Shown here: piece after piece, positions 42,986 through 52,983 of the stretch
Position numbering within the stretch: the stretch's first letter is position 1
How the letters are laid out: every line of letters begins with the position of its first letter
Source of the DNA: Streptomyces sp. TRM49041
GTDB taxonomy: Bacteria > Actinomycetota > Actinomycetes > Streptomycetales > Streptomycetaceae
Length of the DNA stretch: 64,000 bases
Reading direction: 5' to 3'
Assembly: GCF_008271805.1 (NCBI RefSeq)
Contig: NZ_VSRY01000139.1
Span: forward strand, 1-64,000
Program-made: the position numbers and the translations under genes
Notes under the pieces: generated by a model
Database searches by the model: none
Seen by the model: the letters and a program-made list of their open reading frames with translations, nothing else
Told to the model about the DNA's origin: nothing

Positions 42986-45900
42986 TCATACCGCGCCGAC
43001 GTGCACATAGGCCGCCCACACCAATGAGGGTGTGGTGCGACGCAGACGCAGCATGGCCTGCCGCAGAGCGTGCGCGGCGCGATCGGGTTCGGGACCGCGG
43101 CCGTCACGCGGGATCAGGGCGGCGTAGAAGTGCTCGGCGAGCTGACGTGCCGGCTGGTCGTCCACGGGCCACAACGTACCGATGACATGCCGGTAGCCGG
43201 CAAGGTGCAGGGACGCGCCGAGGTGGATGGACTCGTCGGGCAGCCAGTCGCCGGGGGCCGCGGTGTGGCATGCGGACAGGTAGGCCAGCGTGGCATGCGG
43301 AAGTTGCAGTCGGGCGACGTCGAGCACGGTCAGCGGGCCGTCCGCGAGCATCATCCGGCTCTGCGAAGGGTCGTTGGGATGGTTGTGACCGTGGCAGGCG
43401 AAGTGGGCGATGCCGCGGCGGCGGATCTCCTCGACCACCCGGTCCCGCGTCGCGTCCGGCCCGATCAGCGGCAGCGCGCCGGGGAGCAGCGTGGTGAGCG
43501 CCCGCGCCTCGGCCTCCGCCTGGTCGAGCGAACCTGCCGCCTCGGGAGCGGGCGCCTGGCCGGCGTCGGGGACCGCCACCAGAAGGGGCCCGCGGCCGGG
43601 TGCGGATGGCCCTGGGTGCGGCACCGGCACCGGGCTCACCCGTGTCCGGGCGTGCACCAGGGCGCCCACCGTCGGGGCGAGGCTCGACACCGCGTACTCC
43701 AGCACGCTGCGCCGGACCGGTGGCCCCTCCTGCCTGCCGTCGGCAGCCGTGGGGGCGTCGCCGGTGCGGTCTCCGGCGGCCGGGACGGGCAGCAAGGACA
43801 TAGGCCCGGTGAGACACCACCAGATGTGCGGTACCTCCGGCGTCGGCTCCTGAGGCGCCGGGAAGAGGCCCAGCTCGGCGAGGACCGGTTGGGCGACCCG
43901 GTCCCAGAGCCAGCGCAGAACCTCGTCCGCCGTCCGCTGCGCCTGGAGACGCGCCGCGAGGCCGAGGTCGGCTGTGAACGCCTGCCGGGCCGCGGTCACC
44001 AGGCGGACGGCCTGCCGGGCGGTGTCTTCGAAGGTGATGTCGAGCGGGAGGGCCCTCAGTCGGGGCTCGCCCGCCGTGTGTGAGCAGCAGGGCATGGCAC
44101 GCGTAGCGGGACACGTTGACGATCACGACGGGACCGTACGCGGCCGCGGAGGCCAGCTCCTCGAACGACGGCGGCCGCAGGAAGGTCTCGAAACCCTTCC
44201 GCGTGCCTACGCCGGTGACCAGGGCGGTGAACCGGGCGTCGAGCCGTGCCAGTCGGTCGGCGTTCACCTGGCGTAGGGTCTCGTCGAACCGGGCCGCCCC
44301 ACCGGCTGTGGCCGGGTCGCCGTCGGCCGGATCGAGCGCGGCGTGGGTCAGAGCGTCGATCTGGTCCCGGAGGGCGACCAGGGTGTCCGCGGTCGGTGCG
44401 TCCACGCGGCGAAGCCGCCGCAGATCGCCCCGGACGTCGAGCCGGTCGGCGGCGATGACGCCACGGGCTCGCTCAAGGAACTCGATCGCGCGGGGGAGTT
44501 CGCCGCAGGCGATCGCCGCCGCCGCGGCGTCGGGGCCGAGCCCTGCCAGCCGGCCCAGCCCCAGCTCCCGGTCGCGGCGCAGTGACGCCCGTGCGGAGGC
44601 CAGGGGAAGGGAGTCCACCGCCTTCTGGTACGCCGCCAGCGCGTCGGCGGACCGTCCGGCGGAATGCAGTGCCGCGCCCAGCCCGCGCGCGGCCTGCACC
44701 TGCACGAGCCGTCCGGCCTGAGGGCTGTCGCCGGCCTCCCGGTACGCCTCGGCCGCCTCCGGATAGCGCCCCGCGGCCAGGAGGCGGGCGCCGAGGTTGG
44801 CCAGCGCGAAGGCGAGTCGTCCACGGTAGGCGCCGGGAGCCTCCGCCGACAGGGTCCGGTACGCCGTCACCGACTCGGAGGCGGCCACCACGGCCTCGTC
44901 GTGGCGGCCGGCCGATTCCAGGCAGAGGGCGGCCGTGTCGAGGGCGATGGCCAGATCGCCGCCGTAAGCCCTCGGGTCCTCGGTGGCGAGCTCATGGTAG
45001 GTGCGCACCGCTTCTCCCACGACGGCGAGCCCTTGTACCCCACGGCCTGTGTCGAAGAGCCGGTTCGCCCAGTTGTTGAGGCTGCCGGCGAGGTCGGCTC
45101 GATGAGCATGGGGTTCCTTCGCCACCAGTTCGCGGCGGATCGTCACGGCCTCGGCGATCACCCCCTCGGCCTCCTGCGGGAGCGCCGCCTCCACCAGCCG
45201 GTTCGACAGGTTGTTCAGCGCGGCGGCGAGCTGCGGCCGGTGTCGCGGGGACGTGGCGGCGACCCGCCGGTAGATGTCGGCGGCCTCCTGTGCGGCGGCG
45301 AGGGCCTCGGCGTGCCGGCCCGCGTCGGAGAGCCAGATGCTGAGGTTGTTGAGCGACAGCGCGACATCTGGCGAGGCAGAGCCGTCGGCGAGCTCCCGGT
45401 AGAGCGCGACCGCTTCTCGTGCCGGGCCGAGCGCGTCGACCGGCCGTGCGAGGTCGCCCAGCCGGTTCGAGAGGTTGGTGAGCACCATGGCCAGGTCCGC
45501 GCGGTCTTCAGCGGTGTCCAGTGGCAGGCCGCGCCGGATGGACTCGCTTCGCTCGGCGGCCTCCAGCGCCTCGGCCCAGCGGCCCTGCTCGGCGTACCGG
45601 TTCGACAGGTCGTTGAGGGCGTCCGCCTGTGCGCCGAGATCGGTGTGCAGCTCGGCTGCCTCCTCCGCCGCGGCGGTCGCCTCCGCGGCGAGCCCTGCCT
45701 CGGCGAGGCAGCCGACGAGAGTGCCGAGCGCGTCGCCGAGCATGATCTGGAGGTCGGGTCGGCCGCCGTCGGGGAGCCGGCGGCAGGCGTCTACCGCCTG
45801 TCTCGCCGGTTCCACGGCCTGCGCGGCGCCGAAGGCCAGGTACGACCGGTGGGCGACGCCGCCCAGCGAGGTCGCCAGGTCTGCCAGATAATCGTCGTTG

Positions 45901-46784
45901 TCGTCGGCCAGCGCCCGGTAGATCCCGGCGGCCTCGCGCTCCGACTCGACCGCTTGGGCGAACCGTCGGGCCGTGGTCAGGTCGACGGCCTGGGTGTGCA
46001 GCGCCATGGCCAGATCGGGCAGGTGCGCGGGGTCTTCCTCGGCCAGACTCCGGTACGCCGAGACCGCGAGACCGATGGCTTCCACCACTGGGGCACTGTC
46101 GCTGGGCGCTTTGTCGGCCGTCGCCTCGGGCGTCGCCTCGGCAGCCTCGGCCGTCGCCTCGGCCGCCGGCGATCCGGTGAGCTCGCCCAGCCGGACGGCC
46201 CGGTTGTACAGGCAGTCGGCCAGCAGTGCACGGGTTGCCCGCCGCGCCGGGGTGGCGAAGGACGTGAGTGCGCCGATGACCGCCGAGAGATCGGCGGGGT
46301 CCGCGCTGTGACGGTACCTCTCCAGTCCGGAGATGGTCTGCCGGATCGGATCGGGGAGTTCGTACGCTGCCCCCTGGTCCGGCGACAGCTCGACCGACGC
46401 GGCGAGCAGCGGGTGCAGCGCGCTCGGCACCATCCGGCTTTCGACGGCGTAGACCGGCTGGAGGCAGCGGACCGCTGCCTCCAGGTCCGATTCGTCGTCT
46501 GGCTGGTCGGGTGTGGTGCGCGTGTGCGTGTGTGTCCCGTGCCCCCTCACCGGATGCGGGCTGTCGCCGTCCAGCGTGACCAGGTGACGCGACCAGTGGT
46601 ACAGGCCCAGGACGAAGCGTGCCTCCCCGTCCAGCCGTGCGTTGGTGGCGAGTTGGGCGGCCATGCTCCGGGCCGCCTCGTCGAACAGGGCTGCCTCCGG
46701 GCCGGGTTGTGAGCGCCCCTCCAGCACCGCCATGGCTTCCGCCACCCGGTTCCGCAGCGCGTCCAGTGCTTCTTCCCGGGTCAC
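42986..46784 (-). pseudogene. TPR-CHAT caspase-like protease, frameshifted between domains
   Basis: The first frame starts at GTG 46784 (MTREEALDALRNRVAEAM) and runs through many TPRs (typical unit ALNNLSNRLVEAALPQEAEG, LAISLDTAALCLESAGRHDE; about residues 120-760). It reaches the CHAT entrance VIVNVSRYACHALLLTHGG. There the expected EPRLRALPLDITFEDTARQ lies in the next frame. That frame holds the CHAT protease to its end at 42986, with catalytic His in HFACHGHNHPN and Cys in YLSACHTA both present. Together about 1,266 residues. As given the gene is broken by one indel near 44070, in a GC run. An internal ATG at 44095 could allow the CHAT half to be made separately. An assembly error is possible. 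Confidence 0.85.
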
Positions 46785-47133
46785 GTCATGCTCCGGTTCA
46801 CGTCGCTTCCAGAGGCGTCACGATCCCAACCATCCCATGTCCGTACGCGACAGGCATCGGAAACCGACGGACCGTCACGGCGACAGCGCCTGCTCCGAGC
46901 GGATCGCTTTCGGAGGGCCGCCCGGCAGGGGGGCGTGGCCGGGTCGGCACGGCGATGCGGACCGTCGGGCTCGACGCCCCGGGTTCTCCCGTCTCCCGGC
47001 GAAGGCACCGGTTGGTGGGCGGTGATGTCCGGCAGGGCGAGTTCGGCATCGCGGAGTCAGAGCCGACGTGGAGTCCTGCGGTCTCGCTGAGCCGGCCGAC
47101 CGGGGGCCGAGGAGCGGCCGACGCGGGCCGGCT
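46785..47133. other. Gap upstream of the CHAT gene
   Basis: About 350 bases between the start of the CHAT gene and the stop of the saccharopine dehydrogenase-like gene, which point the same way. It should hold the CHAT promoter. No gene, hairpin or repeat was recognised. Confidence 0.4.
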
Positions 47134-48354
47134 CTACTGCTCTCTCATGCCCCACGGCGAGCCGTACGCGGTCAGCAGGTCCAGGAAGGGGCGCGGCGGG
47201 AATGCCTCGGGGCCCAGGACTCCGGAGCCGGTCCACATACGGGTGGCGAGCAGTTCGAGCGCCACGACAGGGTTGACGGCGGTCTGCCAGACGACCGCCT
47301 GGCAGCCGTACTCCGCCATGGACCACTGGTTGTCCACCACGTGGTACAGATACACCTCGCGCGGCGCCCCGTCCTTGACGCCGCGGACCCAGGTGCCCGC
47401 ACAGGTCCTGCCGCGCATCCGCTCGCCCAGCGCCGCCGGATCCGGCAGGCAGGCGGCCACGACGTCCCGGGGCGAGACCCGCACCGGGCCGTCCGCGCCC
47501 GGCACGGTCACCGGCTCGGTGCGGTCCAGGCCCAGCAGGCGCAGCGTCTTCAGCGTGCGGATGAACTCCTCACCCAGGCCGTACTTGAAGGTGACCCGGC
47601 GCGCGCCGACCCAGCGGGGCACGAGCAGCACCTCCTCGTGCTCCACGTTCACGCACTCGACCGGTCCGATGCCCTCCGGGAAGTCGAACACCTCCGGTTC
47701 GCTGAAGGGTTCGGTCGTGAACCAGCCGCGCCCGGCCTCGTAGACCACGGGCGGGTTCAGGCACTCCTCAATGGTGGTCCAGATACTGAAGGACGGCGCG
47801 AAATCATGCCCGTCGACAGTCAGGTCCGCACCGTCACGCACGCCGATCTCCTCGATCTCGTCGAAGAGTTCGTCGGCGGCGTACCGGGCGAAGACGTCCG
47901 ACAGGCCCGGCTCCACGCCCATGCCGACCAGCGCCAGGGCTCCTACCTTCTCCCATTCCCCGGCCTGCGCGAACTGTTCGTCGCCGAGCTTGATCCCGCA
48001 CTCCTCGTACGGGCGTTCCACGTGCGGCCGCGACAGCGACATCGCCATGTCGACATAGGTCGCGCCGGCGGCTCGGGCCGCCCGGAAGAGAGACATCACG
48101 AAGCGCGGATCGGTGGCGTTCAGCAGCACATCGCAGTCGTGCCGCGCCAGCAGGGCACGGACCGCCGCCTCGTCACCGGCGTCGACCCGCGCGGCCCGGA
48201 ACCGGCCTTCCGCGTCGCCGGCGGCGGCCACCGCCGCCTCGGCCCGTGCCGGGTCGTAGTCGGCCACGACCATCGCCTCGAAGAACGACCGCCGGGCCGC
48301 GATCCGGGTGATGGCGGTGCCCACGCCACCGGCGCCCACGAGCAGTACACGCAT
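47134..48354 (-). CDS. Saccharopine dehydrogenase-family oxidoreductase
   Basis: A 406-residue enzyme. The N-terminal Rossmann fold has MRVLLVGAGGVGTAITRIAA and VVADYDPARAEAAV; then CDVLLNATDPRFVMSLFRAA RAAGATYVDMA and GMGVEPGLSDVFARYAADEL, the saccharopine-dehydrogenase/LysDH-like pattern. It could reduce or oxidise an amino-acid derivative with NAD(P). The exact reaction is unknown. It is divergent from a TetR gene at 48494, with a 139-base shared control region. Confidence 0.92.
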   Translation of the reverse strand: MRVLLVGAGGVGTAITRIAARRSFFEAMVVADYDPARAEAAVAAAGDAEGRFRAARVDAGDEAAVRALLARHDCDVLLNATDPRFVMSLFRAARAAGATYVDMAMSLSRPHVERPYEECGIKLGDEQFAQAGEWEKVGALALVGMGVEPGLSDVFARYAADELFDEIEEIGVRDGADLTVDGHDFAPSFSIWTTIEECLNPPVVYEAGRGWFTTEPFSEPEVFDFPEGIGPVECVNVEHEEVLLVPRWVGARRVTFKYGLGEEFIRTLKTLRLLGLDRTEPVTVPGADGPVRVSPRDVVAACLPDPAALGERMRGRTCAGTWVRGVKDGAPREVYLYHVVDNQWSMAEYGCQAVVWQTAVNPVVALELLATRMWTGSGVLGPEAFPPRPFLDLLTAYGSPWGMREQ

Positions 48355-48493
48355 GACAAGAACTCCCTCGGCTGAAGGTCTACGACGTGATGGGGCCCCG
48401 CCGGAGATGCAACCCGTCGGGACGGGCTAAGGTCAATGGCGTTGGCATAAGGGCGGGAGCCGTCCGGAGCGGAGCGAACAGCAAGGGAGACCC

Positions 48494-49255
48494 GTGGTGC
48501 CGAAACCGGTCGTGCCGGAGGAGAAGCGGCGCAGGCGCCGTCCCACCAAGAGCGGCACCGTGCTGTCCGAGCAACTGATCGTCGACACCGCGCTGCGTAT
48601 GCTCGGTGAGCACGGCAGCGCCGGGCTCACGGCACGGCGCCTCGGCCTGGCCCTCGACTGCGACCCGAGCACGCTCTACCGCTACTTCCGGGGCATGGAC
48701 GACCTGACGCTCGCCATCGGCGACGCGCTGATCGGACGGGCGCTGCACGGCTGGCGGCCGACGGGAGAGTGGCGAGCCGACCTGCGGGCCGTCGGACTGC
48801 GCATCCATGCCGCTTACGTCGCCCACCCGCAGGCGGCCCAGCTGACCACCAGCCGTGTCACCGGCCGGGCCAACGAGCTGGCCGCCGACGAGGCCGTCCT
48901 GGACGTGCTGCGCACGGCCGGCTTCCCGCCGGCCGAGACCGTGCGTATCTACCACGCCTTCATCGACCAGACCCTGGCCTTCGCCGCCCTCGACGCGGCG
49001 GCCCTTGTCCTGCCGCGTGCCTCCCAGCGCGCCGACGAGGACATGTGGCGCTCGACCTACGCGCGTCTTCCCGCGACCAGCCACCCCCGCATCGCCGAGG
49101 CGGCCCCCCTCCTGGCGGCCCGCATGGTGACCAGCGCCTACCCGACCGCCCTGGACATGCTGCTGGACAGCGCGGAGGCATGCCGGGAGGCGCTGCGGTC
49201 CGGCTGGGAACCGGCGGACGCTCCGCCCGAGGGCGCCGTCGGCAACGGGGACTGA
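48494..49255 (+). CDS. TetR-family transcriptional regulator
   Basis: A 253-residue regulator. A basic stretch EEKRRRRRPTKSG precedes the helix-turn-helix (LIVDTALRMLGEHGSAGLTA, RLGLALDCDPSTLYRYF). The C-terminal domain resembles TetR_C (tetracycline-repressor-like) with LRIHAAYVAHPQAAQLTT and YHAFIDQTLAFAALDAAA. The start is GTG 48494 with AGGGAGA at 48484-48490. It probably controls the divergent saccharopine dehydrogenase-like gene. The shared gap contains a short dyad, CCCGTCGGGACGGG, near 48413. Confidence 0.9.
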   Translation: MVPKPVVPEEKRRRRRPTKSGTVLSEQLIVDTALRMLGEHGSAGLTARRLGLALDCDPSTLYRYFRGMDDLTLAIGDALIGRALHGWRPTGEWRADLRAVGLRIHAAYVAHPQAAQLTTSRVTGRANELAADEAVLDVLRTAGFPPAETVRIYHAFIDQTLAFAALDAAALVLPRASQRADEDMWRSTYARLPATSHPRIAEAAPLLAARMVTSAYPTALDMLLDSAEACREALRSGWEPADAPPEGAVGNGD

Positions 49256-49459
49256 CCGCGCGTTCCGGCAGTACTCGCTTCTGCGCCGCGTGGTCGGCTC
49301 CCTGTCCGGGTTGCCCGGCGCGGTCCAGGTCGCCCCGCGTGGGTCCGGCCGGTTCCGTACCGGTGCCGCCGCCGCTCGCGGCCGGTGTCAGGGCATCCGA
49401 GGACGTCGGGGCCGTACGCGTCGAAGGGCTCGATGCCGGTTTCCGGGCGGAGTCGCCGG

Positions 49460-49993
49460 CTATGCGTGGTCGTAGACCACGGTACGGATGTCCCGCGCTC
49501 CCAGGGCCTCGGCGATGAGGGGTTCCACACGGTCCCAGGTGCCGCCCGCCAGACCGCAGCCGATGCGGGGCATGTGCACGGAGGCGTGGAGCCGCAGGGC
49601 GTGCTCCGCGAGGGTATGCAGGGCTTCGCGCACCGCGTCGTAGCGGATGGGCGGGCCGCTGTCGGGGAGCTCGGTGCCGCGTTCGGTGGGCTGGGTGCCG
49701 GTGTCGGTCCGGATGCCGGTGCGCGTCCGGATGCCGTGCTGGCCGACCAGGTTCGCCACCCACAGGTCCGGCTCCGTCTGGACCAGTTGCACGGCGCCGA
49801 GGCGGAAGCCCTCGGTGGCGCGATCGCGGTACCAGCGCCGGAACTCCCGCTCGGGCTCCGGCCAGCGGTGGGAAAGCGCTCGTACGAACCCGGCGCCCCA
49901 GGCGCCCATGTCGTTGCAGACATGCGCGATGATCTTGTTGTCGCCGGTCTGCGGGGCGGTGGCGTCGCCGGTGGTGTACTCGATGGGCAGCAC
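49460..49993 (-). CDS. Macrodomain ADP-ribose hydrolase (TARG1-like)
   Basis: A 177-residue single macrodomain protein. Key parts are IEYTTGDATAPQTGDNKIIA HVCNDMGAWGAGFVRALS (ADP-ribose-binding, as in the TARG1/ALC1-like group), FRLGAVQLV, WVANLVGQHGI and IGCGLAGGTWDRVEPLI. It should remove ADP-ribose from acceptors or hydrolyse ADP-ribose derivatives. The GTG at 49993 is chosen because GGGAA lies at good spacing and homologues start here; the longer frame to 50125 has no homology. No ADP-ribosyltransferase gene is adjacent. Confidence 0.9.
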   Translation of the reverse strand: MLPIEYTTGDATAPQTGDNKIIAHVCNDMGAWGAGFVRALSHRWPEPEREFRRWYRDRATEGFRLGAVQLVQTEPDLWVANLVGQHGIRTRTGIRTDTGTQPTERGTELPDSGPPIRYDAVREALHTLAEHALRLHASVHMPRIGCGLAGGTWDRVEPLIAEALGARDIRTVVYDHA

Positions 49994-50506
49994 GTGTGAA
50001 GTTCCCTTGCTGTCGGTGGGTGGGTTCGGGTCAGTAGGGTCGTCGTCGGCGGAGATGAAGGCACTGCCCGCAGGCCCCGGCAGTTCGCCCCCCTGGCCTG
50101 GTCGTCGACCGTCTCCTCGGACCACGCTTCTCGTGATGAAACAGCGTAGGGCGTGGGTGGGCCGAGCTCAGGCGAGAGCCGTGCCGGCCGGGGCCGGGGA
50201 TCCTCGTCGCCGTGAGCAGCGCGGAGGAGCTGTGTGCACTACATGTGCGGAGCTGGTCGACGGTGGTCTCGTCGTCGCCGAGCTGGTGGCCCCAGGTGCG
50301 CCCGCCTCGCCTCCAAGTCGCCGGAGGCGAGGCGGGGTTCTCCGCAGGCGTCCCGGCGTGGCCCGGGCTGCTGGGGACCTTGGTCCCCGGTCACGGGCTC
50401 CGCTGCATGAGTGCACGGCGTATCAGCACTTCGGTACGACCCTCCTCACATCGTTGTGCGGGGTCTTGGAAGGATTGGCGTCCGCGCGTCGGGGGGCCGG
50501 TGGTGT
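49994..50506. other. Gap without supported gene
   Basis: About 510 bases between the macrodomain gene and the ECF41 gene, both on the minus strand. Open frames exist on both strands but have no family match and no ribosome site. Confidence 0.4.
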
Positions 50507-51403
50507 TCAGCGCAGGGTGAGCGGGTTCGCGGATGCGACGTGGGACAGTTTCTCCGGGTTGCGGACGTAGTAGAGGCCGGTGATGCGGGCGTCCTCGACA
50601 CGGATCGCCATGACGCCGTCGAGCTCGCCGTCCAGGCGGACGAGGAACGCCGGGTCGCCGTTGACCACGGTCGGTTCGGCCGTGAGCCTGCCTTCGAGCT
50701 TTCCGATGCCGCCGGCGAACATACGGGCCACCTTCTCGGCGCCGGCAACCGGCCGCAGTGCGGCGTGCTTCACGCCGCCGCCGTCGCTCACCAGGACGAC
50801 CTCGGGGGCGAGCACTTCGAGGAGGTCCTTCGGGTCCCCGGTTTCGAGCGCGCGCTGGAACGACTCCAGGACCGCCTCGGTCTCGCCCGGCGAGACCACC
50901 CGGCGAGGGCGGCGGGAATCGACGTGCCGACGGGCGCGGTGCGCGATCTGGCGGACGGCCGCGGGGCTCTTGTCGACAGCGGCCGCGATCTCGTCGTAGC
51001 CGGCATCGAAGACCTCGCGCAGCACGAAGACGGCGCGCTCGGTGGGCGACAGCGTCTCGAGGACGAGCATCAGCGCCATCGAAACGCTCTCGGCGAGCTC
51101 GACGTCCTCGGCCACGTCCGGCGTGGTGAGCAGCGGCTCGGGCAGCCAGGGACCGACGTACGCCTCCCGGCGGCGTTTCATGGTGCGCAGCCGGTTGAGC
51201 GCCTGCCGGGCCGTGATGCGGACCAGGTAGGCACGCTGGTCGCGCACCTGCCCCTGGTCGGCCTTGACCCAGCGCAGCCAGGTCTCCTGGAGGACGTCTT
51301 CGGCGTCGGCCGCCGATCCGAGCATCTCGTAGGCGACGGTGAAGAGCAGGCTGCGATGGGCGAGGAACGCCCTGGTCGCCGGGTCGGTGGCGTCGTCGCT
51401 CAT
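50507..51403 (-). CDS. ECF41-type RNA polymerase sigma factor (SigJ-like)
   Basis: A 298-residue sigma factor. Regions 2 and 4 are at residues 10-165 (SLLFTVAYEMLGSAADAEDV, LSPTERAVFVLREVFDAGYD, AVRQIAHRARRHVDSRR). A SnoaL-like C-terminal extension (about 175-298) follows, with the two motifs that define ECF41: DGGGVKHAA and NPEKL. The extension works as a built-in regulator in place of an anti-sigma factor. ECF41 factors sit beside a carboxymuconolactone decarboxylase, oxidoreductase or epimerase gene that they control; here the neighbour is the FAD oxidoreductase upstream on the same strand. Confidence 0.93.
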   Translation of the reverse strand: MSDDATDPATRAFLAHRSLLFTVAYEMLGSAADAEDVLQETWLRWVKADQGQVRDQRAYLVRITARQALNRLRTMKRRREAYVGPWLPEPLLTTPDVAEDVELAESVSMALMLVLETLSPTERAVFVLREVFDAGYDEIAAAVDKSPAAVRQIAHRARRHVDSRRPRRVVSPGETEAVLESFQRALETGDPKDLLEVLAPEVVLVSDGGGVKHAALRPVAGAEKVARMFAGGIGKLEGRLTAEPTVVNGDPAFLVRLDGELDGVMAIRVEDARITGLYYVRNPEKLSHVASANPLTLR

Positions 51404-51495
51404 CTCTCGGCCCTTCTCCTCGTCCTTCGCGGTCGGCCCTGGCGGCCGTCCGCGTTCACGTGCGTCCACAGCAAGATCCTCACGGCACGCACCGG

Positions 51496-52704
51496 TCAGG
51501 CTGCCCGGTCCGCGGCGGCCGGTGCCCCGGCGCGCTTTGCCCGTAGCAGCTGCCGGCGCTTGGCGGCACCTCCTGCCATGCGGTGCAGGCTGTACGAGCC
51601 GGGCTTGTGCGCCTCGTCGGCAAGCTGCTTGTGGACGGCCTTGCAGGCGGCCTCCTTGAGCCTGGCGCCCAGTCGGTCGTCGATGTGGAACCACACCGCG
51701 ACATCCGACCTGTTGGCGAACTGGAAGATACCGGCGCGTCGGCCCAGGCTGATGCACTGGGCGTGGAGCGACTGGTGAAGGTTCTCCGGCTGCTCACCCA
51801 CGAGCCGGCTGAGCACGGTGTCGGCGGCCCGCGCGCCCTGCGGCATCGCGGCCTGGCAGCTCATCCGCAGTGGCAGGTCGGACGGTGCCGCCGAATCCCC
51901 GGCCGCGACGATGCGCGCGTCGTCCACACTCGTCAGCGTCTCGTCCGTGAGCAGGCGGCCCAGGGTGTCAGTGCTCAGCCCACTGCGCGCGGCCAGGTCC
52001 GGAACGCCGAAGCCGGCGGTCCAGATGGTGACCTGGCTCGGCAGCTCACGGCCGTGCGCGAGCCGCACGGCGTCGCGGGTCACGGCCCTCACCTTCGCGT
52101 CGGAGCCGTCGACGACCGTCACACCGAGCTTGGCCAGCCGCTTGGCGACGGAACGTCGGCCGCGGGTATGCAGGTACGGGCCGAGCACGCCGCCGCAGAC
52201 CAGGGTCACCGTGCGGCCGGACTCCGCCAGCTCGGCGGCGGTCTCGATGCCGGTGGGACCGGCGCCGACCACCGTCACGCGGGCGGTAGCGGGCGCGGCG
52301 TCGAGGACCGGGCGCAGCCGCTGTGCCTCCTCCAGGGTGGAGATCGGGTAGGCGAACTCGGCCGCCCCGGGCACGCTCGGGCCGGCGCCGCCGCTGCCCA
52401 CTGCGTAGATCAGGTAGTCGTAGTCGAGCGTGCCGCCGGCCGCCAGTGTCACGCTGCGCTCGGCCGCGCTGATCCGGGTCACGGTGTCGACCACCAGCCG
52501 GACGCCGCCGGCCAGGACGTCCTGGTAGGCGACGACCGCGTCGTCGGACCCGCCCACCAGCTGGTGCAGGCGGACCCGGTGGACGAAGGTCGGGCGCGGG
52601 TTGATCAGCGTCACGGTCACGTCGGCGCGCCGCGTCAGCCGGTTCGCGGCCATCACGCCCGCGTATCCGCCGCCGATTACGACCACGTCGGTGTTCTCAG
52701 TCAT
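51496..52704 (-). CDS. NDH-2-like FAD-dependent oxidoreductase
   Basis: A 402-residue flavoprotein. The FAD motif is VVVIGGGYAGVMAANRL (residues 7-23). The NAD(P)H motif is VTVVGAGPTGIETAAELAES. The late FAD loop is VDDARIVAAGDSAAP. The family is type II NADH:quinone oxidoreductase-like (Pyr_redox_2). It likely transfers electrons from NADH to quinone or another acceptor. The gene lies upstream of the ECF41 sigma factor in the same direction and is the probable target of that factor, as in known ECF41 loci. Confidence 0.93.
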   Translation of the reverse strand: MTENTDVVVIGGGYAGVMAANRLTRRADVTVTLINPRPTFVHRVRLHQLVGGSDDAVVAYQDVLAGGVRLVVDTVTRISAAERSVTLAAGGTLDYDYLIYAVGSGGAGPSVPGAAEFAYPISTLEEAQRLRPVLDAAPATARVTVVGAGPTGIETAAELAESGRTVTLVCGGVLGPYLHTRGRRSVAKRLAKLGVTVVDGSDAKVRAVTRDAVRLAHGRELPSQVTIWTAGFGVPDLAARSGLSTDTLGRLLTDETLTSVDDARIVAAGDSAAPSDLPLRMSCQAAMPQGARAADTVLSRLVGEQPENLHQSLHAQCISLGRRAGIFQFANRSDVAVWFHIDDRLGARLKEAACKAVHKQLADEAHKPGSYSLHRMAGGAAKRRQLLRAKRAGAPAAADRAA

Positions 52705-52785
52705 GGTGCCTCCTCCGTTTCCAGGTGTTCGGCCTCAAGACACCGCGTCATCGGTCGCTGTGACAGGACGTGACTCAGATCACTT

Positions 52786-52865
52786 CACGGGGCTCGGCTC
52801 GTGCCACCGCACGTAGGCGTGCAGGGCCCGGGTCTGTACGGGGTGGTTGGGGTTGCTGGAGACTC
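52786..52865 (-). mobile_element. IS630-family transposase C-terminal fragment
   Basis: The minus frame reads NPNHPVQTRALHAYVRWHEP, clearly related to HPNHTVQTRALHAYLRWRN of the IS630 copy at 10089-10481. Only about 24 codons remain. It marks an excision or deletion scar between the oxidoreductase and the TOPRIM gene. Confidence 0.75.
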
Positions 52866-52983
52866 GCAGTTGACGAGGTGTCGCGAACGGGCAGAGCCGC
52901 TTTTCTGCCTCATGTGAGCCCCTTCCGGGGCGGCCGACGAAAAACCGCGTGCCGCGGCCGCCGCGCCGGAGCAGAATCGCCCC

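Noticed and set aside
44664..46712. Plus-strand 682-residue open frame
   Set aside because: It is the antisense of the TPR array in the CHAT gene; repeated composition reflects the repeats on the other strand.
50168..50520. Open frames in the gap between macrodomain and ECF41 genes
   Set aside because: Poor codon bias and no recognisable motif.
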